A DNA stretch of 5,966 nt from Saprospiraceae bacterium (GTDB taxonomy: Bacteria; Bacteroidota; Bacteroidia; Chitinophagales; Saprospiraceae): assembly GCA_013361075.1 (NCBI GenBank), contig JABWAJ010000373.1, forward strand, positions 1-5,966, read 5' to 3'. The stretch's first letter is position 1; each line of letters opens with the position of its first letter. The notes under the pieces were generated by a model that saw only the letters and a program-made list of their open reading frames with translations, was not told the origin of the DNA and made no database searches. A program made the translations under genes and the position numbers. Shown one piece after another: positions 1 through 5,809 of this stretch.

Positions 1-188
1 TGCCAAAAGGCAAAGCTGCCGACGCCATTCGCCTGCTGGACCTTTATGGGCGGGTAGTTTTTGAACAACGACAAGTTGCCGAACAAGTTGACCTGGATTG
101 CAGCGCCCTTCCAGCCGGTCTTTACACCATTCAGGTGATCTTCGAAGACCGCAGCCAATCGGTACACAAAGTACAAATTAGTCACTAG
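1..188 (+). CDS. C-terminal end of a T9SS-secreted protein (partial, 5' end outside window)
   Basis: Only the last 61 residues and the TAG stop are visible; the reading frame runs from base 3. The peptide contains AIRLLDLYGRVVFEQ, then LDCSALPAGLYTIQV, and ends KVQISH. This is the second half of a type A T9SS sorting domain, the signal that takes a Sec-exported protein across the outer membrane and is normally cleaved there. It differs from the tail of the protease gene at 318-3872 at only 8 of 61 residues by hand alignment, and the DNA is about 88% identical (23 differences in 186 bases). The gene is therefore a close paralogue, at least at its 3' end. What the passenger part does cannot be told from this window. 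A conserved stem-loop follows the stop by 12 bases. Confidence 0.9.
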   Translation, partial: PKGKAADAIRLLDLYGRVVFEQRQVAEQVDLDCSALPAGLYTIQVIFEDRSQSVHKVQISH

Positions 189-200
189 ATCATGATTTTA

Positions 201-234
201 GTCAGCATGGAAGCCACCCGGCTTCTGTGCTGAC
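201..234 (+). terminator. 3' stem-loop after the upstream gene (possible terminator or mRNA-end hairpin)
   Basis: The left arm GTCAGCA-TG-GAAGCC (201-215) pairs with GGCTTC-TG-TGCTGAC (220-234) around an ACCC loop. The two TG pairs form G-U wobbles, giving an unbroken 15-bp stem. It begins 12 bases after the stop codon. There is no T-tract behind it, so it is not a textbook intrinsic terminator. All 34 bases recur unchanged behind the protease gene, at 3885-3918. A role in ending or stabilising the transcript is inference. Confidence 0.55.
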
Positions 235-317
235 AGATCAAATTAGAAAGTACCAAAGGGCTTATTCCTTTGTGGTGCTCAGGAAATGATTTTTTACTCG
301 CTAAAATCCAATGGTTT

Positions 318-3300
318 ATGAAAAAGATTTTTTTGCTGTTAGGGCTTTGTATGGTGTTTTATATACCCTCGCTTATGGCTCAACAAATTGCAAAAGAAGT
401 TGAGCAAGCAAAAAGGCGAAATGCGAAAGTTGAACTTGTTTCTCTACTTTCCATAGACAAACAATACACGCACCCCGGTGTAGCAAAAGAGATTGAGAAA
501 GAAACGTATTTCGATTATGATAAACAGGAAGCAGGCAAGCTGATTCAGAACTACCCGCACTTTTTGTCGCTTAAAATTGAAGCAAATGATGGAGAAACCT
601 ACATTCTGGATCTTGTCAGTTCAGCCAGGTCATTTGAAGGAATGACCGTTTCGACCGGAAGTGGCAGAAAATTTGACATGAGTACTTTTAAAGCTGCACA
701 TTATCAGGGTGTAGTCCGCGGTCAGGAAGCCCAAACTCTCGTTGGGATCAGCCTGTTTGAAAATGAAATGACGGGCCTGATTTTTCACAAAAACGGGAAT
801 TTGGTTTTGGGAAAAATAAAAGGTACCAGTAAGCATATCTTTTACAGGGAAAATCTTGCTGATAAAATTATGCCGGTTGGTTGTGCCATGGACCATTTCA
901 ACTTGGATGATTTTGACAGGGATTTGTACATGAACGCACGCAGTACCAACAACTATACCGGCCTGATTCAAAAGTGCGTAGAATTTTATTTTGAAACGGA
1001 ATATGATATTTACACATTTGAAGGGGAAACTACGGAAGCCGTTGTGAGTTGGGTGACCGGCTTGTATAACAATGTTTCAATCCTCTACAGAGAAGAGTAT
1101 ATTCCAACTTTGGTTTCACATATCAAAGTATGGGACATCCTGGATCCTTATGAAGAGATTACCTCAGGTTCCTTGCTTGACAAATTTCAGGATGAGATGC
1201 TCGAATTTAACGGGCATTTGGGGCAATTACTTACAACCAGAAATGTAGGCGGCGGACTCGCCGCAGGTACCAATGGTTTGTGCAACCAAAATGAAGACAA
1301 AAGATTGGCAATTTCAAACGCTTTGGTGAGTAACATCATTGCAGTACCTGCTTATAGTTTCTCCGTTTTTGAGATTACCCATGAGTTTGGCCATCTTATG
1401 GGCTCTCTCCACACTCATGATTGTGTTTGGAATGGCAACGATACAGCCATTGATGGTTGTGTAACTCCGGATTGTGGCTCCACACCTCTTCCGGTAGAAG
1501 GCGGAACAATTATGAGTTATTGCCACCTTAATAACGATGTAGGCATTGATTTTAACCTGGGTTTTGGGCCGCAGCCAGGAGAAATTATTCGGACAAACGT
1601 TATAGAGGCTGAATGTCTGGAGCCCTGCTGCTTTCCTAACCAATCGCCGGATTTTTCAATTAGTGGTCAGTGCAATGACGGCAACTGGACCATAACGGCA
1701 ACTCCCGATGATCAATCTGCTCCTAACCATATTTGGGAATTATTTGAAACAACCGCCCCGGGGGCAACTTCCGGTGGTACACTTATCGCTTATACCGAAT
1801 CAGGATCAACGATTACCTATCAGGGACTGGATATTTCCAAGTTTTATTTTATCCGGCATACGATCTGGGATTACTGTTATGTTGATAAGGTAGCTGTGAT
1901 GCCCGTACCCATATTTCGGGCAGATGTGCGCTACACGCTGGAAGATGAAAATGGCATCGAAAAAAACCAGTTTTGCATCGGTGAGGATATTTTCCTGGAT
2001 CCTACGTTTTCCAATAATTACGACCGCTTTTTTATGGCAGTCTACAGGCGCCCGATTGGCAGCCCAGGCAATTTTAGCCTGTTTGCAGATTATGGCTGGA
2101 CCTTTACCGATAACATTGGGATATTAAACCTTACCCAATTGTTTTTGACCAGTGGCGAAAATCCCGGCGAAGTATTTGAACCTGGTTTTGAGTATGAAAT
2201 ACAGTTTGCCATAGCCAATCCGCCAGGCTGCATTCCCTGGAAAGAGCTGAAAAAAACCTTCACCGTGGTTTGCTGTGATGTGGATCCTGCATTTGATGTG
2301 GAAACACTCTGTCTTAATGGTAGCTGGCTGGTTGCAGGCACACCGATCAACCCGGCAACGACTATCCACTCCTGGCAGGTGTATGAAGTTACAACCCCGG
2401 GGGCAACAACAGGCGGCACGTCGGTCGGTTCCCCTCAAACGACATCAAGCGTGACGTACAGCGGATTGGATTTTTCAAAATACTACTACATAAAACACAG
2501 CACCGGATATCCAGGCTGTGAGCTTATGGCTAGTGTTGCTGTTCCGAATTTTACGGCCAATCTGAGCTACGTTTTCAAAGACAAAAACAACACGGTCAAA
2601 GACAACTTCTGCTACGGCGAAGACATCTACCTCGATCCAACGGGCACAAACAATTACGACCGCTTTTTTATGGCGGTGTACCGTCGCCCGATCAGTGGTG
2701 GCAATTTTAGTTATTACGCCGATTACGAATGGACTTTTACCAACAATATCGGATTATTAAATCTCAGCCAGCTGTTTTTTTCCAGCGGCCAAAATCCTGG
2801 AGAAATCTTTGAACCCGGCTATGAGTACGAACTCCAGTTTGCCATCGCCAACCCACCGGCATGCATTCCATGGACGGAGTTGAAAAAACGCTTTACGGTG
2901 GAATGTTGTGAGGACTTTTTCTCAGCCGGCTTCCGATACGATCTGCGCGACAAACCCGCAGGATTTGAGGTAATGGTTTATGATTTTAATCCCTATTCCC
3001 CATATGCGACGCACGAATGGACGGTAATATCAAGTCTGAATCCCAATGGAGGGCCTTATACACTGGAAACGCAAACGACAACGACTGGCGCGGGTCCTCA
3101 TATTTTGTACAATGATGGCGTTTCCGGATTGTACTACTTTGTGATCCATAAAGTGATTACGCTGTGCGGAGAATACTGCTTCATTGACAGGAAAGAAGCC
3201 TACTCCGGAGGAGTACCACCGGATGGCCCTGCATGCGAAATTTGTGGTGCAGGCGACTGTTCAATTCTGGAAGACATCTGCTTTGTACCGAATGATCTGA

Positions 3301-3872
3301 AAATCAATTGTTATCCTGCAGGCGTAACCATTGATTGGGATCCGGTACCGGGAGTAGTCTTCTATTGGGTGCAAATTACCTACAATGATCCGGCTTGTTG
3401 CAACAATGGCCGAACACCTTCTACCAATACCTACTACACCACCAATACCTATCATGTGCTGTATGGTGCTGAGCAGTCTTGCTTCAGCTGGCGGGTAGCC
3501 TCTATTTGTGAGAGCGGCCCGGTATGGACAGACTACCATTGTTTCAATGGATGCGAAGCAAACCCAGGTGGCGGAAGCGGTGGCAATGGCTTGTCCACAC
3601 CTGAAACGGACCAGGTTGCTGAATCCGGCCTTGAAAAGGTGACGCTTTATCCCAACCCGGCCAACGAACAATTGAGCGTGCGGTTGCCAAAAGACAAAGC
3701 CGCCGCCGCCATCCGCCTGCTTGACCTTAATGGGCGGGTAGTTCTTGAACAACAACAAGTTGCCGAACAAGTTAACCTGGATTGCAAAGCCCTTCCCGCT
3801 GGGCTATACACGGTTCAGGTGATTTTCGAAGACCGCAGCCAATCGGTGCACAAAGTACAGATCAGCCACTAA
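318..3872 (+). CDS. Secreted M12B (reprolysin-like) zinc metalloprotease with T9SS sorting domain
   Basis: Predicted extracellular metzincin endopeptidase of 1184 residues; its substrate is unknown. Residues 1-21 (MKKIFLLLGLCMVFYIPSLMA, written here only by its ends MKK...LMA) form a signal peptide with likely cleavage before QQ. Residues ~22-210 resemble an M12B propeptide (HYQG at 128), with C189 as a possible cysteine switch. The catalytic domain is ~213-436: zinc motif HEFGHLMGSLH with H355, E356, H359 and H365, and Met-turn IMSYC with M399. Then follow two ~208-residue modules (445-653, 658-864), a degenerate half-module (865-~965), a Cys-rich FN3-like domain (~981-1081, WDPVPGVVFYWVQITYN), a Gly-rich linker and a type A sorting domain (~1106-1184, YPNPANEQ). 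The in-frame TTG at 270 was not used as start because it would put 16 residues, including charged ones, before a normal signal peptide. No strong Shine-Dalgarno is seen. The protease class is secure; the propeptide boundary is approximate. Confidence 0.93.
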   Translation: MKKIFLLLGLCMVFYIPSLMAQQIAKEVEQAKRRNAKVELVSLLSIDKQYTHPGVAKEIEKETYFDYDKQEAGKLIQNYPHFLSLKIEANDGETYILDLVSSARSFEGMTVSTGSGRKFDMSTFKAAHYQGVVRGQEAQTLVGISLFENEMTGLIFHKNGNLVLGKIKGTSKHIFYRENLADKIMPVGCAMDHFNLDDFDRDLYMNARSTNNYTGLIQKCVEFYFETEYDIYTFEGETTEAVVSWVTGLYNNVSILYREEYIPTLVSHIKVWDILDPYEEITSGSLLDKFQDEMLEFNGHLGQLLTTRNVGGGLAAGTNGLCNQNEDKRLAISNALVSNIIAVPAYSFSVFEITHEFGHLMGSLHTHDCVWNGNDTAIDGCVTPDCGSTPLPVEGGTIMSYCHLNNDVGIDFNLGFGPQPGEIIRTNVIEAECLEPCCFPNQSPDFSISGQCNDGNWTITATPDDQSAPNHIWELFETTAPGATSGGTLIAYTESGSTITYQGLDISKFYFIRHTIWDYCYVDKVAVMPVPIFRADVRYTLEDENGIEKNQFCIGEDIFLDPTFSNNYDRFFMAVYRRPIGSPGNFSLFADYGWTFTDNIGILNLTQLFLTSGENPGEVFEPGFEYEIQFAIANPPGCIPWKELKKTFTVVCCDVDPAFDVETLCLNGSWLVAGTPINPATTIHSWQVYEVTTPGATTGGTSVGSPQTTSSVTYSGLDFSKYYYIKHSTGYPGCELMASVAVPNFTANLSYVFKDKNNTVKDNFCYGEDIYLDPTGTNNYDRFFMAVYRRPISGGNFSYYADYEWTFTNNIGLLNLSQLFFSSGQNPGEIFEPGYEYELQFAIANPPACIPWTELKKRFTVECCEDFFSAGFRYDLRDKPAGFEVMVYDFNPYSPYATHEWTVISSLNPNGGPYTLETQTTTTGAGPHILYNDGVSGLYYFVIHKVITLCGEYCFIDRKEAYSGGVPPDGPACEICGAGDCSILEDICFVPNDLKINCYPAGVTIDWDPVPGVVFYWVQITYNDPACCNNGRTPSTNTYYTTNTYHVLYGAEQSCFSWRVASICESGPVWTDYHCFNGCEANPGGGSGGNGLSTPETDQVAESGLEKVTLYPNPANEQLSVRLPKDKAAAAIRLLDLNGRVVLEQQQVAEQVNLDCKALPAGLYTVQVIFEDRSQSVHKVQISH
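1650..2276 (+). repeat. ~208-residue secreted module, copy 1 (inside the protease)
   Basis: Residues 445-653 of the protease (209 codons), starting at DFSISGQCNDGNW and closing with a CC pair. The N-terminal half (445-551) looks like an Ig/PKD-type beta sandwich: HIWELFETT, PGATSGGTL, GLDISKFYFIRH. The C-terminal half (552-653) starts FCIGEDIFLDP and contains NNYDRFFMAVYRRP, NPGEVFEPGFEYEIQFAIANPP and CIPW. I do not recognise it as a named domain. Compared by hand with copy 2, the C-terminal half is roughly 78% identical and the N-terminal half roughly 45%. Confidence 0.85.
2289..2909 (+). repeat. ~208-residue secreted module, copy 2 (inside the protease)
   Basis: Residues 658-864 of the protease (207 codons), only four residues after copy 1. 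It shows the same landmarks: CLNGSW, PGATTGGTS, GLDFSKYYYIKH, FCYGEDIYLDP, NNYDRFFMAVYRRP, NPGEIFEPGYEYELQFAIANPP, CIPW and a final VECC. Back-to-back placement and close similarity point to an internal tandem duplication in the protease gene; the paralogue at 4021-5751 has just one copy. Confidence 0.85.
2910..3212 (+). repeat. Degenerate copy of the module's N-terminal (Ig-like) half, in the protease
   Basis: Residues 865-~965 of the protease (from EDFFSAGFRYDL to about KEAYSG) follow the same outline as the N-terminal half of the ~208-residue module: THEWTV in place of NHIWEL, then GLYYFVIHKV in place of SKFYFIRHTI, then a Cys pair (LCGEYC). The FCxGED half is absent. The relationship is judged from spacing and these landmarks, so it is weaker than for the full copies. 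The equivalent segment in the paralogue is at about 4774-5065 (SHSWVI written there as THSWVI, YYTVIHRV, LCGDYC). Confidence 0.5.
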
Positions 3873-3881
3873 ATCATGATT

Positions 3882-3921
3882 TCCGTCAGCATGGAAGCCA
3901 CCCGGCTTCTGTGCTGACGGA
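3882..3921 (+). terminator. 3' stem-loop after the protease gene (possible terminator or mRNA-end hairpin)
   Basis: Same core as the stem-loop at 201-234: arms built from GTCAGCA, TG and GAAGCC, with an ACCC loop at 3900-3903. Here three more base pairs (TCC at 3882-3884 with GGA at 3919-3921) lengthen the stem to 18 bp. It starts nine bases after the TAA stop. There is no T-tract after it. Sequence similarity to the upstream copy fades just beyond the stem, which suggests that the hairpin marks the end of the duplicated transcript unit (inference). Confidence 0.58.
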
Positions 3922-3971
3922 CCAGGGTTATCTATGCTGTTGAGCTTTTGATTAATCAAGGAACCATTTGT

Positions 3972-4004
3972 CAGTTTGTAAAAACTGCAGGATTAATAAT
4001 TTTT
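3972..4004 (+). promoter_or_regulatory. Promoter-like TTTG-N18-TAATTT element with overlapping inverted repeat, upstream of 4021 gene
   Basis: TTTG at 3975-3978 and TAATTTTT at 3997-4004, 18 bases apart, fit the Bacteroidota -33/-7 pattern (TTTG ... TAnnTTTG), except for the last -7 base. The inverted repeat CAGTTT-GTAA-AAACTG (3972-3987) covers the -33 box and could be an operator. If used, transcription would begin only about a dozen bases before the ATG at 4021. The same element lies before the next gene at identical distances. Promoter function is inferred from this conservation and the family consensus. Confidence 0.5.
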
Positions 4005-4020
4005 AAAAAATTGGAATGAC

Positions 4021-5751
4021 ATGAAAAAAGTACTGTTTTTAATGTTTTTCAACATGTTGGCGTGTTTGCCTTTGTTTGCTGAATCAACAACCAAAATCAG
4101 GCCATCTAAGGGGGCTGAAAGTAAAGCCCAAGTGGTCACCGCCGATTTTACCATAACAATTAATTGCAATAGCGGCAACTGGTCGGCTACAGCTACGGCC
4201 ACTAACCCTGCAACTACCAACCATATCTGGTACCTATATGCCACCACTGTAGCCGGTGCCACCACCGGCGGAACATTGGTTTCTACCATTACCGGCGGGT
4301 TGAGTGCTTCTTTCGGCTGGCTGGATTTAAGCAGACATTACTATATCCGCCATTATAGTGAAGTTCCCGGAATAGCTGTAGAAACCCGGCTTGCTGTGCC
4401 TGATTTTTCGGCAAATGCTTCTCTTACTTACATTTTTAAAAATAAGGAAGGAGTCGTAAAGGATAACTTCTGCTTCGGAGAAGACATTTTTCTTGACCCC
4501 GCCGGCACCAGCAATTACGACCGGTATTTTATATCCGTGTGGCGCAGGCCAAGCGGCAGCAATGCCAACTTTGCCTTTTATGCAGATTACGGCTGGACGT
4601 ATTCGAATAATATCGGGACCCTGAACCTCAGTCGATTGATAAGAACCAGCGGAGAAAACCCGGGTGAAATCTTTGAACCTGGCTATGTCTATGAATTGCA
4701 GTTCGCCATTGCCAATCCACCGAATTGTATTCCATGGATTGAGTTGAAAAGAGAATTCCGTGTAGAATGCTGCGCAGGCTTTATTTCTGGCGCCTTTGAG
4801 CTGTTCGAGGAATCATGGTATCTGAAAGTGGATAATTTTGAAACATACGACAATATTGGTGCGACACATAGCTGGGTTATTCTTTCCAATCCTGAGCAGG
4901 AGTCCGGTTCTTTTAGCGATTATGGTTATGTAGGAGAAACCATAACGACCGAACCAGGGCCTCAGATAGTAGCGTTGAACATTAGTCATCTTTCACAGCC
5001 TTATTATACAGTCATTCATAGGGTATCTACGCTGTGTGGAGATTATTGTTATGGCCAACAAATAAGGTCTTCGCATCTGCGTGAAGACTCGGAGCTCAGT
5101 AAAAGAAGTGGGGACGATTGCGAACTCTGTGGCCCGAATGCGTGTGATTTTCTAGATAACGAGTGCTTTGGCACAGGTTTCCTTACTATGTATTGGGAGG
5201 ATGGAGCCGCTTTCAAAATAGACTGGGTGCCTGTACCGGGCGTTACGGACTATTTGGTGGAAATTAGTTATAACCAGGGACCTTGCTGTGAGGACAGCGT
5301 CGGAGAGCAATGGGTAGACACCTATCATACCACTAACTCATACATATACCCGGATATCACCTGGGGAAATTGTTTCAGCATCAGGGTAGTCACCATATGT
5401 GACGAAATGGAGATATGGTCGGAATACGTATGCGATGAATCCCATCTTACCACCCCTCCGGGGAGCGAGACAAAGTTCGGCAGCGGAGGAACTACGGGTA
5501 AGGATTTATCCCTGCCGCTGCTTTACCCCAATCCTGCCAACGAACAATTGAGTGTACGGTTGCCAAAAGGCGCAGTAGTTGAAACAATCCGCTTGCTTGA
5601 TATGCAGGGACGGGTGGTTTTCACAAAACAACAACCAGATCAGCAATTGGAGATTGATTGCAAAGCCTTCCCAGCCGGGATGTACACCATCCAGATTATC
5701 AATGCGGATCAAAGTCAGGCGATCCAAAAAGTACAGATCATTCATCCATAA
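4021..5751 (+). CDS. Secreted T9SS cargo protein, protease-less paralogue of the upstream metalloprotease
   Basis: A 576-residue protein with no recognisable enzyme domain; function unknown. Residues 1-20 (MKKVLFLMFF...PLFA) form a signal peptide, probably cut before ESTT. A single ~208-residue module spans 42-251, followed by a segment resembling the module's N-terminal half (252-~345), a Cys-rich FN3-like domain (~375-471, IDWVPVPGVTDYLVEISYN), a short Gly/Ser linker and a type A sorting domain (~498-576, LLYPNPANEQLSVRL). This matches the domain order of the protease after its catalytic part, minus one module. Export should be by Sec then T9SS, to the surface or medium. The start is well supported: the ATG opens the signal peptide, and the next paralogue starts identically relative to its promoter-like element. 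It lies 148 bases after the protease stop, and its own promoter-like box suggests it can be transcribed separately. No zinc motif (HExxH) is present, so it is not a shortened protease. Confidence 0.92.
   Translation: MKKVLFLMFFNMLACLPLFAESTTKIRPSKGAESKAQVVTADFTITINCNSGNWSATATATNPATTNHIWYLYATTVAGATTGGTLVSTITGGLSASFGWLDLSRHYYIRHYSEVPGIAVETRLAVPDFSANASLTYIFKNKEGVVKDNFCFGEDIFLDPAGTSNYDRYFISVWRRPSGSNANFAFYADYGWTYSNNIGTLNLSRLIRTSGENPGEIFEPGYVYELQFAIANPPNCIPWIELKREFRVECCAGFISGAFELFEESWYLKVDNFETYDNIGATHSWVILSNPEQESGSFSDYGYVGETITTEPGPQIVALNISHLSQPYYTVIHRVSTLCGDYCYGQQIRSSHLREDSELSKRSGDDCELCGPNACDFLDNECFGTGFLTMYWEDGAAFKIDWVPVPGVTDYLVEISYNQGPCCEDSVGEQWVDTYHTTNSYIYPDITWGNCFSIRVVTICDEMEIWSEYVCDESHLTTPPGSETKFGSGGTTGKDLSLPLLYPNPANEQLSVRLPKGAVVETIRLLDMQGRVVFTKQQPDQQLEIDCKAFPAGMYTIQIINADQSQAIQKVQIIHP
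4144..4773 (+). repeat. ~208-residue secreted module, copy 3 (single copy in the 4021 gene)
   Basis: Residues 42-251 of the paralogue (210 codons), from DFTITINCNSGNW to VECC. Landmarks match the copies in the protease: HIWYLYATT, AGATTGGTL, WLDLSRHYYIRH, FCFGEDIFLDP, SNYDRYFISVWRRP, NPGEIFEPGYVYELQFAIANPP, CIPW. Here the module sits directly after the signal peptide and a short ~20-residue linker, so it is the N-terminal domain of the mature protein rather than an appendage behind an enzyme. Confidence 0.85.
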
Positions 5752-5759
5752 AAACAGAT

Positions 5760-5777
5760 GCAGTTTGGAAAAACTGC
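5760..5777 (+). promoter_or_regulatory. Inverted repeat between the 4021 and 5810 genes (operator or hairpin)
   Basis: GCAGTTT (5760-5766) and AAACTGC (5771-5777) form a perfect 7-bp inverted repeat around GGAA. Its core CAGTTT...AAACTG lies at exactly the same distance from the next ATG as the matching repeat at 3972-3987 (first base 49 upstream of the start in both). It is also only nine bases after the stop of the preceding gene, so a role as a weak terminator hairpin is possible, but the fixed distance to the downstream start argues for a link to that gene's expression. Confidence 0.5.
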
Positions 5778-5793
5778 TAATTCTTTAATTTAC
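5764..5793 (+). promoter_or_regulatory. Promoter-like TTTG-N18-TAATTT boxes upstream of 5810 gene
   Basis: TTTG at 5764-5767 and TAATTTAC at 5786-5793 are separated by 18 bases, as in the element before the gene at 4021, and the -7-like box starts 24 bases before the ATG in both cases. The pattern resembles the Bacteroidota TTTG/TAnnTTTG consensus with mismatches at its last two bases. The sequence between and after the boxes differs considerably from the other copy, so the shared boxes may reflect selection. Confidence 0.48.
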
Positions 5794-5809
5794 TAAAATC
5801 AAAAACGAC

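Noticed and set aside
253..275. Small hairpin CAAAGG...CCTTTG before the protease gene
   Set aside because: Only six pairs with a seven-base loop, no counterpart before the other genes; likely chance.
269..309. Promoter boxes for the protease gene (TTTG at 269, TAAAATCC at 302)
   Set aside because: Spacing of 29 bases is too long and the -7-like box is poor; no convincing promoter seen in 235-317.
270..317. TTG start at 270 giving 16 extra residues on the protease
   Set aside because: The added residues precede a standard signal peptide (MKKIFLLLG...) and have no signal-like character; ATG at 318 fits better.
3423..3451. Direct repeat ACCAATACCTA, two copies 18 bases apart
   Set aside because: Encodes the TNTY...TNTY segment of the FN3-like domain whose counterpart (DTYHTTNSY) exists in the paralogue; explained by protein sequence rather than a DNA element.
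3261..3770. 169-codon open frame on the minus strand, with other minus-strand frames at 630-971, 1314-1643, 2090-2438 and 3993-4289
   Set aside because: All lie opposite well-supported coding sequence, have no recognisable domains, and similar ones arise opposite the homologous parts of the paralogue (e.g. 5506-5745), as expected for shadows.
4016..4023. ATG at 4016 overlapping the 4021 start as an upstream mini-ORF
   Set aside because: Reads only ATG ACA TGA and is not present before the next paralogue, so a regulatory role is unsupported.
4054..4065. Lipoprotein signal (MLAC) in the signal peptide of the 4021 gene
   Set aside because: The motif is a poor lipobox, the matching residue in the next paralogue is Ser (ALAS), and both have a good signal peptidase I site before ESTT; T9SS cargo is also usually not made this way.
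5579..5788. + strand frame overlapping the end of the 4021 gene
   Set aside because: Out-of-frame shadow of the sorting domain; no domain or initiation support.
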